From Spirochaetia bacterium (GTDB lineage Bacteria > Spirochaetota > Spirochaetia > Treponematales > Breznakiellaceae): a stretch of DNA of 5,757 nt. The position numbers were made by a program, and so were the translations under genes. Shown piece after piece: positions 1 through 5,757 of this stretch; the first letter of the stretch is position 1, and every line of letters begins with the position of its first letter. The stretch covers positions 1-5,757 of the forward strand of contig BNUY01000167.1 of the NCBI GenBank assembly GCA_025997715.1. The letters are read 5' to 3'. The notes beneath the pieces were generated by a model that was not told the origin of the DNA, searched no databases, and worked only from the letters and a program-made list of their open reading frames with translations.

Positions 1-639
1 CATTTGGAAATTGACGACATTGTTGATCGGGCTTTGAAAGAAAAAATATTAACCTATATTGCCTGTAATCTGCGTTTTTTGGATGCATTGCAATATGTAA
101 AGAAATACCTGGAGGAAAATCCCAGGCGGATAAATGAGGTAAATGTATACTGTGGTTCCTATCTTCCTGAATGGAGGCCCGGTACTGATTTTAGAAACAC
201 ATATAGCACCCAGAGTAAAATGGGCGGCGGCGTTCATATTGATATGATCCATGAAATGGATTATGTGTATTGGCTGTTTGGAAAACCGGAGGATGTTAGA
301 AAGACCTTTCGGAGTACATCATCTCTGGACATAGACGCCTACGATTACGCAAATTATTGTCTGGATTATAAGGAATTTTCTGCATCAATGATATTAAACT
401 ATTACCGCAAGGATTATAAGCGGACAATGGAGATCGTATTTGATGATTGTACCTGGCAGATTGATTTAAAACGAAATACAGTAATGTGTGGAGATTTGCT
501 GCATTTTTCATCTGAACAACAGATTATTGATACATACAAAAAGCAAATGGAATATTTTTATCAGTTGGTCAATGCCAATCAGCAACATTCTTTTAATTCA
601 ATGCAAGATGCCATGGCTGTATTGAAGCTATGTCTTTAA
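1..639 (+). CDS. Gfo/Idh/MocA family sugar oxidoreductase, C-terminal part (5' end outside window)
   Basis: This is the C-terminal substrate-binding part of an NAD(P)-dependent Gfo/Idh/MocA oxidoreductase, a family that oxidises or reduces sugars and nucleotide sugars in the cytoplasm. The reading frame is open from base 1, and the first residues already match mid-protein sequence: a 'NLRF' stretch (bases 67-78) of the kind that follows the catalytic EKP region. The Rossmann domain, roughly the first 100 residues, must therefore lie upstream, and the TTG at base 4 is not a real start. Counting that TTG as residue 1, the family signature GGGVxxDxxHExD is at residues 74-86, with Asp80, His83 and Asp86. 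The SYLPEWRPG stretch at residues 52-60 is also typical of family members in glycan loci. The tail after 'DAMAVLKL' is slightly short for the family. The SDR gene follows 11 nt later. The family call is firm; the substrate is unknown. Confidence 0.88.
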   Translation, partial: HLEIDDIVDRALKEKILTYIACNLRFLDALQYVKKYLEENPRRINEVNVYCGSYLPEWRPGTDFRNTYSTQSKMGGGVHIDMIHEMDYVYWLFGKPEDVRKTFRSTSSLDIDAYDYANYCLDYKEFSASMILNYYRKDYKRTMEIVFDDCTWQIDLKRNTVMCGDLLHFSSEQQIIDTYKKQMEYFYQLVNANQQHSFNSMQDAMAVLKLCL

Positions 640-650
640 TTGGGTAGAAA

Positions 651-1388
651 ATGATCTTAAAAGATAGAGTAATTATAGTAACTGGAGGCTCAGGTTTAAT
701 AGGCAGGGAAATAATTGCCGATGTTACCAGAAAGGGCGGAATAGCCCTGAATGCTGATATAGCCGTGGCTACTGATTTAACAAAAAATACCGTCGCGGTG
801 GATATAAGCGATGAAACGTCCGTTCAAAATGCCATTGATATGGTTATAGAAAAATGGGGGCGTATTGACGGGCTGGTAAACAATGCGTATCCCCGGACGA
901 AAGATTGGGGGGTGTTTTTCGAGGATATCCCCCTTGACTCGTGGAGAAAAAACGTAGATTATCAATTGAATAGTTGTTTTGTGTTTTGCCAGAAGGTGTT
1001 AAAAATCATGGCAGAACAAAAAATAGGGGCCATAGTTAATATTGGTTCCACTTATGGCATCGTGGGCAATGATTTTACCCTTTATGAGGAATATGGCGGC
1101 ACATCACCGGCTGCTTATTCGGCGATAAAGGGGGGCATTATCAATTTTACCCGATACTTGGCTTCCTATTATGGGCGAAAAGGTATAAGAGTAAATTGTG
1201 TGTCCCCAGGTGGGATTTTTGATAATCAGCACCCGTCTTTTGTTTCACGATACGAGGCAAAAGTTCCGATGGGAAGAATGGGCAGACCTGATGATATAGC
1301 GCCAGCAGTTTCTTTTTTGCTGTCAGATGAGGCAAAATATATTATCGGACAAAATGTGGTCGTCGATGGCGGCTGGACGATAATATAA
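651..1388 (+). CDS. Short-chain dehydrogenase/reductase (SDR), PtmA-like
   Basis: This is a complete 245-residue classical SDR, the normal length for the family. The cofactor-binding motif TGGSGLIG is at residues 11-18, the NNAYP version of the NNAG motif at 77-81, and the catalytic residues are Asn107, Ser133, Tyr156 and Lys160 (YSAIK). The PGG stretch and the C-terminal VVDGGW ending are also usual. The enzyme should be a soluble NAD(P)-dependent oxidoreductase acting on a hydroxyl or keto group, here probably of a sugar or sugar phosphate. Its place directly after a Gfo/Idh/MocA gene and before an amidotransferase recalls the ptmF/ptmA pair of Campylobacter flagellin-glycan loci, but the substrate is inferred from that context only. 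The ATG at 651 is the natural start because the TGxxxGxG motif begins 10 residues in. The upstream GGG-rich site (642-645) is a weak ribosome site, so coupling to the upstream gene is likely. Confidence 0.92.
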   Translation: MILKDRVIIVTGGSGLIGREIIADVTRKGGIALNADIAVATDLTKNTVAVDISDETSVQNAIDMVIEKWGRIDGLVNNAYPRTKDWGVFFEDIPLDSWRKNVDYQLNSCFVFCQKVLKIMAEQKIGAIVNIGSTYGIVGNDFTLYEEYGGTSPAAYSAIKGGIINFTRYLASYYGRKGIRVNCVSPGGIFDNQHPSFVSRYEAKVPMGRMGRPDDIAPAVSFLLSDEAKYIIGQNVVVDGGWTII

Positions 1389-1405
1389 TTTTAAAGGAAA
1401 TAACC

Positions 1406-2548
1406 ATGGAAAAGATTTTTTGGTGTAGCAATTGTTTAAATATGTCAACTCGTCCCAGGATAGCTTTTGACAGCAGAGGTTGGTGTAATGCTTGTTTTTG
1501 GATGGAAGAGAAGCAGCATTTAGACTGGGATGCGAGACAAAATGAATTAAAGGCACTTTTGGACAAATACCGTTCCAAAAATGGTGGATTTGATTGTATT
1601 GTGCCTTGCAGCGGCGGCAAAGACGGTTCGTATGTTTCCTATACTTTAAAGCATAAATATGACATGAATCCATTGACGGTTACTGTCCGTCCTGCATTAT
1701 CTTTGGAAATTGGTGATAAAAATTTGTATAATTTTATCAAGTCGGGATATAACCATATTCATATTAGTCCCGATCCAAATGTAATGCAAATATTAAATAA
1801 ATATGGTTTTATTGAAAAAGGGTTCCCTTATTATGGATGGCTTATTGCGATTCATACCGCTGTTATCAGAACAGCTTTTAATTTTAATATCCCCTTGCTT
1901 TTTTATGGCGAAGACGGTGAAATTGAATATGGCGGTTCTACAGAAAATAAAAACAGGGCGACCTATGACATAGAATATATGAAGCGGGTTTATTTGGAAG
2001 GGGGCTATGAAAAAGTTCTGGATAAGGGGATACAGGACGGATTAATAACAGAACAGGATTGCTATTTCTTTAGATTTCCATTGGATAAGGATGTTAAAGA
2101 AAAGGAATTAACTTTTACTCACTGGTCCTATTATGAGAATTGGGATCCTTACCGGAACTATTTAATCGCCAAAGACTTTTGTGGCTTGGCGGAAAAAGAT
2201 GATACCAATACCGGTACTTTTACCAATTTTGCCCAGAATGATCAGGCTTTGTACTCTCTGCATGCCTACATGATGTATTTGAAATTTGGCTTTGGCAGAG
2301 CAACCCAGGATGCGGGAATAGAGATAAGGCGTGGTGCGATGGTACGGGATCAGGCTATTAATTTGGTGAATGTATATGATAACCAATATCCCGAGCCGTT
2401 TATTGAGACCTACCTGGATTATTATAAAATGACGCAAGAAGAATTTGATGCCGTATTGGATAAATGGGTCAATAGAAAAATTTTCCAAAAAGTTGATGGC
2501 AGATGGAATCCGTTATTCAAAGTAGGGGAAGATTTTTTTTATGAGTAA
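1406..2548 (+). CDS. N-acetyl sugar amidotransferase (WbpG/PseA/LegX-type, PP-loop ATPase)
   Basis: This 380-residue PP-loop enzyme is of the type that converts an N-acetyl group of a sugar into an acetamidino group, using ATP and ammonia from a HisH/HisF-like pair. The N-terminus carries two CxxC pairs (Cys7/Cys10 and Cys27/Cys30) that look like a zinc knuckle. The ATP-binding PP-loop SGGKDGS is at residues 69-75, following the beta strand 'FDCIVPC'. A conserved-looking acidic segment, FYGEDGEIEYGG, is at 166-177. The C-terminal region, with its RRGAMVRDQA segment followed by acidic helices, fits the family. The start is well supported by an AAAGGAA site at 1393-1399, 6 nt before the ATG. 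The last codons overlap hisH by 8 nt (ATGAGTAA), so translation of the two is probably coupled. This is the key gene of the module. Which sugar is modified (legionaminic, pseudaminic or a mannuronic acid derivative) cannot be decided from the sequence. Confidence 0.93.
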   Translation: MEKIFWCSNCLNMSTRPRIAFDSRGWCNACFWMEEKQHLDWDARQNELKALLDKYRSKNGGFDCIVPCSGGKDGSYVSYTLKHKYDMNPLTVTVRPALSLEIGDKNLYNFIKSGYNHIHISPDPNVMQILNKYGFIEKGFPYYGWLIAIHTAVIRTAFNFNIPLLFYGEDGEIEYGGSTENKNRATYDIEYMKRVYLEGGYEKVLDKGIQDGLITEQDCYFFRFPLDKDVKEKELTFTHWSYYENWDPYRNYLIAKDFCGLAEKDDTNTGTFTNFAQNDQALYSLHAYMMYLKFGFGRATQDAGIEIRRGAMVRDQAINLVNVYDNQYPEPFIETYLDYYKMTQEEFDAVLDKWVNRKIFQKVDGRWNPLFKVGEDFFYE

Positions 2549-3149
2549 AATTGTAATAATTGATTATGGGATGGGGAACATATATTCAATACAAAATGCT
2601 TTAAAATATTTAGGATATGATTCTTCCTACTCTGCCCTTGAAGATGATATTCTTAATGCAGATAGAATTATTTTGCCGGGTGTAGGGTCTTATAAAAAGG
2701 CCATGGAAAACATCAAGGCAAAAAAATTGAATGAAGTATTGCAGGAAGCGGTTGTAAATAAGAAAATACCTATATTGGGTATTTGTCTGGGTATGCAAAT
2801 ACTGGGAATCAGCGGCACGGAAGATGGATTTTCCGAAGGTTTAGGGCTGTTTAACGGAATTGTTGAAAAATTTTCAATAGCAGATATGAAAATTCCGCAT
2901 ATAGGTTTTAACGAAGTCGTGGCGCCTAATTATTCTATATTGTATAAAGGAATAAACAATCATTCAGATTTTTATTTTATCCATAGTTATAGAATGAAGT
3001 CAGAAAAGACAGAAGGTATTGCAAACTGTAATTATGGTGAAGATTTTGTTGCATCGTTTGAGGATGGAAATGTTTTTGGGACGCAATTTCATCCAGAAAA
3101 AAGCCAAACGAATGGATTAACGCTGTTAAAGAATTTTTTGTCTTTTTGA
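2541..3149 (+). CDS. hisH: HisH-type glutamine amidotransferase subunit (glycan paralogue)
   Basis: This is a complete 202-residue class I glutamine amidotransferase of the HisH family. It hydrolyses glutamine to glutamate and ammonia for a partner enzyme. The N-terminal DYGMGN motif is at residues 8-13, PGVGS at 46-50, the nucleophile Cys82 sits in GICLGMQ (80-86), and the other triad members His184 and Glu186 are in FHPEKS. The triad is intact, so an active glutaminase is expected. An AGGGGA ribosome site at 2524-2529 lies inside the end of the amidotransferase gene, and the two genes overlap by 8 nt. No other his genes are present, and the neighbours are a sugar amidotransferase and a HisF-like gene. 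The likely partners are therefore those two proteins, as in the HisH2/HisF2/WbpG system of Pseudomonas aeruginosa, not the histidine pathway. A decayed second hisH fragment lies downstream at 4509-4709. Confidence 0.93.
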   Translation: MSKIVIIDYGMGNIYSIQNALKYLGYDSSYSALEDDILNADRIILPGVGSYKKAMENIKAKKLNEVLQEAVVNKKIPILGICLGMQILGISGTEDGFSEGLGLFNGIVEKFSIADMKIPHIGFNEVVAPNYSILYKGINNHSDFYFIHSYRMKSEKTEGIANCNYGEDFVASFEDGNVFGTQFHPEKSQTNGLTLLKNFLSF

Positions 3150-3171
3150 TTAATTATGGATAAATAATGTT

Positions 3172-3948
3172 ATGCGAAAAAAAAGATTGATTTATACATT
3201 GATATTTGATAATGGAAATTTCATGTTAAGCAGAAATTTTCGTTTGCAAAAAGTTGGTGATTATAATTGGATAAATACACACTATAATTTTGAAAAAATT
3301 GCTTTTTCAATAGATGAATTGATAATTTTAAATGTAACTCGCGGTGCGAAAAATAAAAAACTATTTATCGAAACTATACAACAAGTTATCAAGAATGTAT
3401 TTGTCCCAATAGCAATTGGAGGTGGTATAACCACCGTATCCGATGCCGATGATATGTTTTTATCAGGGGCAGATAAAATTGTTGTCAATACAGCGTTGGA
3501 AAATAGTCCTGAATTAATAAAATTATTGGTAAAAAAATACGGAGCGCAAGCTGTTATTGCGTCAATTGATTTCAAGACAATTAATGGAGAATTAAAATCA
3601 TTCAATCAGAATGGGGTGCATTTAATAGATATGAATTTTATTGATTATATACGTTATATACAAGATTTAGGAGTAGGGGAAGTATACCTTAATTCAATAC
3701 AAAAAGATGGTACTGGGCAGGGTTATGATATGGAAACAATTTATTCCTATCTGGATAGTTTTAATATTCCGGTAATAATGGCCGGAGGCGCTGGCAATAT
3801 AAACCACTTTTTAGAGGTTATCAATAATCCACACATTGAAGCCGTTGCCACTGCCAATCTCTTTAATTTTATGGGTAACGCATTACCGGATGCCAGAAAA
3901 AAGCTGCTGGAAAATGATGTTTTGCTTGCAAGGTTCAAAGCTTTATAA
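3172..3948 (+). CDS. hisF: HisF-like (beta/alpha)8 barrel protein of amidino-sugar module
   Basis: This complete 258-residue protein has the HisF fold. In the canonical enzyme the barrel takes ammonia from HisH through its core and makes imidazole glycerol phosphate. Family landmarks are GGGI at residues 83-86, the ADKIVVNTA strand at 100-108, SIDFK with Asp133 (the place of canonical Asp130), the phosphate-site DGTGQGYD at 179-186 and GGAGN at 205-209. Aligned by eye with the HisF N-terminus (RIIPCLDVKDG), the sequence reads RLIYTLIFDNG, so Ile11 stands where the essential Asp11 should be. Asn54 stands near the usual Asp of the LDIT strand. Loss of Asp11 is usual for WbuZ/HisF2-type paralogues in glycan loci and argues for ammonia delivery rather than histidine synthesis. 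The ATG at 3172, 22 nt after hisH, is the only in-frame start fitting the alignment. Its ribosome site is poor (a lone GGA at 3158-3160), so it may depend on translation of hisH. Confidence 0.9.
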   Translation: MRKKRLIYTLIFDNGNFMLSRNFRLQKVGDYNWINTHYNFEKIAFSIDELIILNVTRGAKNKKLFIETIQQVIKNVFVPIAIGGGITTVSDADDMFLSGADKIVVNTALENSPELIKLLVKKYGAQAVIASIDFKTINGELKSFNQNGVHLIDMNFIDYIRYIQDLGVGEVYLNSIQKDGTGQGYDMETIYSYLDSFNIPVIMAGGAGNINHFLEVINNPHIEAVATANLFNFMGNALPDARKKLLENDVLLARFKAL

Positions 3949-3957
3949 GTTAGAAAG

Positions 3958-4506
3958 ATGATTAAAGAACTAATAGAAAAAATTAAATTTGATTTAAATG
4001 CGGATCGTATTGGACCTGATATCCCATTTACACATTGGAATCTATTTTTTCACAAAAGAATGGTGAAGTTGTGTAAAAGAAAATTTAGTAGTTTTAGTGA
4101 TACGAGTGGTGTTAGGCCGGGTGTATATGCGGTCGTATGTTCTAAGATTTCGATAGGTAGAAATGTCATAATTCGTCCTGGTTCTATGTTGTTCGGAGAT
4201 CTAAGAAGTCAGGGTTATAGTATTATAATAGAGGATAATGTATTATTGGGACCATGCGTACAAATTTATGTAAATAATCATAAATTTGCTAAAGATACTA
4301 ATGGTAATATCTATCATGATGATCATACTGAACCAAAAAGTGTTATATTGAGAAAAGGCTGTTGGATAGGAGCAAATGCTATTATTTTGCCAGGGGTTGA
4401 AATAGGGGAATATGCTATCGTTGGTGCAGGATCGATAGTTGCAAAGTCAGTTTCGCAGGGAATGATGGTTGTAGGAAACCCTGCGAGATTTATCAAAAAT
4501 GTATGA
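3958..4506 (+). CDS. Left-handed beta-helix (hexapeptide repeat) acyltransferase
   Basis: This complete 182-residue acyltransferase belongs to the hexapeptide-repeat family, which transfers acetyl or other acyl groups from CoA to sugar amines or hydroxyls as soluble trimers. The first 55 residues or so are a helical lead-in with RIGPDIPFTHW at 17-27. Hexapeptide rungs follow at about 64-81 (ISIGRNVIIRPGSMLFGD) and 89-105, and then at about 129-161 (VILRKGCWIGANAIILPGV and onward). The likely catalytic His108 lies in a loop NNHKF between rungs, as in NodL/WbbJ-type enzymes. The GNPAR motif at 173-177 is the usual C-terminal end of the helix. The gene starts 9 nt after hisF with a weak AGAAAG site at 3952-3957. 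It probably acylates the same sugar that the amidino module modifies, but the acceptor is not known. Directly after its stop codon lies a decayed hisH tail, so its right flank is a recombination scar. Confidence 0.9.
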   Translation: MIKELIEKIKFDLNADRIGPDIPFTHWNLFFHKRMVKLCKRKFSSFSDTSGVRPGVYAVVCSKISIGRNVIIRPGSMLFGDLRSQGYSIIIEDNVLLGPCVQIYVNNHKFAKDTNGNIYHDDHTEPKSVILRKGCWIGANAIILPGVEIGEYAIVGAGSIVAKSVSQGMMVVGNPARFIKNV

Positions 4507-4508
4507 AA

Positions 4509-4709
4509 TTTCACCATGAGACTAAAATAGACAAATAATAAAGATATTTATTGTGTTGCTAACATAATTTATGGTGAACGAAGAATATATGTGTCTTTGC
4601 CAAATTAAATAATGTTTATGGTGTTCAATTTCATCCCGAAAAAAGCGATCAAGTAGGGCTTGATATACTGGACAGTTTTTTGATATTTATCTTTAATAAT
4701 TTCTTATAA
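4509..4709 (+). pseudogene. Remnant of a second hisH (C-terminal third), frameshifted
   Basis: Read in pieces, this stretch gives a HisH C-terminus. Bases 4509-4535 read FHHETKIDK, bases 4534-4581 in another frame read NNKDIYCVANIIYGER, and bases 4584-4706 in the first frame read NICVFAKLNNVYGVQFHP, then EKSDQVGLDILDSFL and a short tail, with TAA at 4707-4709. The catalytic FHPEKS lies at 4629-4646. The pieces line up in order with residues of about 145-202 of the intact HisH upstream (IANCNYGEDF, NVFGTQFHPEKS, GLTLLKNFL). At least two frameshifts are needed, and the N-terminal two thirds, including the nucleophile Cys, are missing. Protein residues differ clearly from the intact copy, so this is a diverged paralogue, not a fresh duplicate. 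The FHPEKS part is very clear; the first 25 bases are less sure. Confidence 0.82.
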
Positions 4710-4740
4710 AGATATTGATATGATAACAAGTAAAAAGTAA

Positions 4741-4926
4741 TATTATCATTATCTAAAAGAAGATCAAAAAGAAGGAGAAAACAAAGGACAAGTTATACCC
4801 ATAAACACCATCCATGAAAATGCAATATTTTATGAGTATTGTATTTTCTTAAATAAAGCAAAGTCCATTGTAGAATTTCCTGATATAAAAATATGTGATT
4901 CTATGAGCAGAAATTATTTTAAATAG
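4741..4926 (+). pseudogene. Start-less open frame, possible decayed glycan-gene fragment
   Basis: An open frame of 61 codons runs from just after a stop at 4738-4740 to TAG at 4924-4926. It has no ATG, GTG or TTG start codon. The translation looks protein-like, with a segment NAIFYEYCIFLNKAKSIVEFP (bases 4822-4884, residues 28-48). This recalls the 'yl.kSk.ivd/ef' stretch seen in some glycan-biosynthesis proteins of unassigned function, but the resemblance is from memory and weak. A run MSRNYF follows where such proteins tend to have an MR-containing motif, which would fit small deletions. It may be the leftover of a gene that once followed the second hisH. It could also be a chance open frame in AT-rich DNA. 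Confidence 0.35.
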
Positions 4927-4995
4927 TAAATATCTAAGAGGGTCGGAATCAATTATTTTTGATCTTTTAAAAAATGAATTTAAAGGTTAGTGTGT

Positions 4996-5000
4996 AGAGG
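4996..5000 (+). promoter_or_regulatory. Shine-Dalgarno site fixing the start at 5008
   Basis: The sequence AGAGG lies 7 nt before the ATG at 5008. This favours that ATG over the in-frame GTG at 4990, which has no such site in front of it and would add six residues. Confidence 0.6.
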
Positions 5001-5007
5001 TATCAAA

Positions 5008-5511
5008 ATGAATTCGAATGCATGTGATAAAATAAATAACATTGAACGAACATATCCTGTTGAAAATATTGAATATAAAGGTATAAAAATTTGGCCTTTT
5101 ATCCGAACACATTTATATTCTTATTATCTTTATCAAGGTACTAATAATGATCCCGGCATAAAAACAGCTAAAATGTCATTTTTATCTAAAGTACACTCAG
5201 TATTGCAAGCAATAAAATTGACTTCATTTGTAGTGTTACTCCGGAAGAATAGTGCTGTCTTGTTTACTACCAATACACTTGGAGCTGTACGGGTTATAGA
5301 TGGGGTATATGTAGATAGTTTCCTTGGTGAAATTATAAAACAGGAAGAAAGCATTATACCGATTATCCTTAGAAAAGGATCGCCTCGTATTACTGCATTT
5401 AATAAATTTATTGACAGAGCTATATTTATTCTTATAATAAAAATGGCTCTGTTCCATAAAGCGGGGCCTATAAAAAAGTGGGGCAATTTGACCCACTCAC
5501 AAATTACTTAA
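5008..5511 (+). CDS. Unassigned protein of the glycan locus, probably C-terminally truncated
   Basis: The open frame encodes 167 residues from the ATG with the AGAGG site. The N-terminal part (residues 14-40) contains YPVENIEYKGIKIWPFIRTHLYSYYL, a 'WPxxR' type opening that I associate with proteins of unknown or transferase function in polysaccharide loci. A second segment, AVLFTTNTLGAVRVIDGVYVDSF (about residues 83-105), resembles a strand-turn region in the same kind of protein. A hydrophobic run IFILIIKMALF near residues 139-149 may be a buried strand or a short membrane-like segment. Proteins with this opening are, as I recall, much longer, and the last 20 or so residues (GPIKKWGNLTHSQIT) lose that character just where a palindrome starts. 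I therefore think the 3' end was lost by rearrangement. The frame ends inside the tail of a convergent gene, an 8-base overlap. No specific function is claimed. Confidence 0.55.
   Translation: MNSNACDKINNIERTYPVENIEYKGIKIWPFIRTHLYSYYLYQGTNNDPGIKTAKMSFLSKVHSVLQAIKLTSFVVLLRKNSAVLFTTNTLGAVRVIDGVYVDSFLGEIIKQEESIIPIILRKGSPRITAFNKFIDRAIFILIIKMALFHKAGPIKKWGNLTHSQIT
5478..5496. repeat. Imperfect palindrome at the convergent gene junction
   Basis: The 19-base sequence GTGGGGCAATTTGACCCAC pairs as a 5-bp GC-rich stem (GTGGG/CCCAC), one G/A mismatch, then a 3-bp stem around a single base. It lies inside the last codons of the plus-strand frame and 7 bases past the stop of the minus-strand gene. It could act as a weak transcription terminator for the minus-strand gene, although no long T-run follows it on that strand. 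It could also be the scar or end of a mobile element: GTGGGGCAATTT-like repeats recall termini of some IS21-family elements, from memory only. Confidence 0.45.
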
Positions 5512-5757
5512 ACTCGTGTATAATCTCTACGAACTGAGCTAACTTCTTGTCATCCTTAACAACAAGGTCATAACCTTTCCCGTCTTGTGTGCAAAAAATT
5601 TCATACATACCGATTTTTGGCTTAATTATCAAGCGGATTGTATTATTCTTATCAGGATAATCACCAGTCCAAGATAAACCAAATGGAAGACTTATGCCAT
5701 AAACTTGTTCAATAGCCTCCGAGAATGGAGTTTTTACATCAACACCATCTTCGGGAA
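5504..5757 (-). CDS. Unrecognised protein, C-terminal 83 residues (5' end outside window)
   Basis: On the minus strand a frame is open from the window edge (first full codon 5755-5753) to a TAA at 5506-5504, giving 83 residues. It has balanced protein-like composition: residues 17-31 read EQVYGISLPFGLSWT, and residues 40-69 contain alternating strands (IRLIIKPKIGMYEIF, then YDLVVKD). It ends in an amphipathic helix, LAQFVEIIHEFK. There is no signal peptide or membrane segment in the visible part. I do not recognise the family. Because it runs opposite to all glycan genes and looks intact at its 3' end, it may be a neighbouring gene outside the glycan cluster or cargo brought in with a rearrangement. 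Chance is possible but less likely given the composition. Confidence 0.6.
   Translation of the reverse strand, partial: PEDGVDVKTPFSEAIEQVYGISLPFGLSWTGDYPDKNNTIRLIIKPKIGMYEIFCTQDGKGYDLVVKDDKKLAQFVEIIHEFK

Larger units (their letters stand above)
4507..5007 (+). other. Gene-free degenerate stretch with two decayed coding remnants
   Basis: No intact gene lies in these roughly 500 bases. They hold a frameshifted hisH tail (4509-4709) and a start-less open frame (4741-4926), listed separately. The rest (4927-5007) is AT-rich and holds only the ribosome site of the next gene. I see no convincing terminator hairpin, tRNA or promoter here. A promoter for the gene at 5008 could exist in this AT-rich stretch, but I cannot point to a well-formed pair of -35/-10 boxes. 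Confidence 0.75.

Noticed and set aside
4..6. TTG as the start of the first oxidoreductase gene
   Set aside because: The frame is open to base 1 and the protein begins in mid-family sequence; the Rossmann domain must lie upstream.
1323..1673. 116-codon open frame on the minus strand
   Set aside because: It spans the end of the SDR gene and the start of the amidotransferase gene, both with clear catalytic motifs, and its translation has no recognisable domain.
2541..3948. hisH-hisF as part of a histidine biosynthesis operon
   Set aside because: No other his genes are present, the neighbours are sugar enzymes, and the HisF copy lacks the Asp11 equivalent.
4641..4700. Possible terminator after the acyltransferase gene
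   Set aside because: T-runs occur but no stable GC-rich hairpin precedes them, and the stretch is explained by the hisH remnant.
4990..4992. GTG as the start of the gene at 5008-5511
   Set aside because: It has no ribosome site, whereas the ATG at 5008 has AGAGG at a good distance.
5133..5486. 117-codon open frame on the minus strand
   Set aside because: It is antisense to the plus-strand frame at 5008, which has a ribosome site and family-like segments; the antisense translation shows no motif.
1..5757. CRISPR array, tRNA or rRNA genes
   Set aside because: No regularly spaced repeats and no cloverleaf or ribosomal RNA sequence were seen by eye on either strand.

Overview
The window is part of a bacterial surface-glycan (O-antigen, capsule or flagellin-glycan) locus that carries an amidino-sugar module. 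The host cannot be named from this sequence. It has an AT-rich genome and recognisable Shine-Dalgarno sites (for example at 1393-1399 and 2524-2529), which argues against Bacteroidetes and fits a low-GC Firmicute/Negativicute or an AT-rich proteobacterium; this is inference.

Layout. Bases 1-4506 hold six tightly packed plus-strand genes. They are the 3' part of a Gfo/Idh/MocA sugar oxidoreductase (1-639), an SDR oxidoreductase (651-1388), a PP-loop N-acetyl sugar amidotransferase of the WbpG/PseA type (1406-2548), a HisH glutaminase (2541-3149, overlapping the previous gene by 8 nt), a HisF-like cyclase-family protein (3172-3948) and a left-handed beta-helix acyltransferase (3958-4506). Gaps are 9 to 22 nt and no terminator is visible between them, so they are probably one transcription unit.

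Bases 4507-5007 contain no intact gene. They hold a frameshifted remnant of a second hisH C-terminus (4509-4709) and a start-less open frame of 61 codons that looks like a decayed coding fragment (4741-4926). A 167-residue gene of unassigned function follows (5008-5511); it is probably cut short at its 3' end. It meets head-on the 3' end of an unrecognised minus-strand gene that runs off the window (5504-5757). An imperfect palindrome (5478-5496) lies at that junction. The right-hand part therefore looks like a rearranged edge of the locus.

How the genes work together. In the known WbpG-HisH2-HisF2 type of system, HisH hydrolyses glutamine, the HisF paralogue carries or passes on the ammonia, and the PP-loop enzyme uses ATP to turn an N-acetyl group on a sugar into an acetamidino group. 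Here the HisH catalytic residues are intact, whereas the HisF paralogue has Ile at the place of the histidine-pathway catalytic Asp11. This supports a glycan role rather than histidine synthesis. The Gfo and SDR enzymes probably help make the sugar precursor (the pairing recalls ptmF/ptmA of Campylobacter legionaminic acid loci), and the acyltransferase probably acylates an amino or hydroxyl group. The exact sugar cannot be read from this window. I see a known type of module with an informative scar beside it, not a clearly new system.
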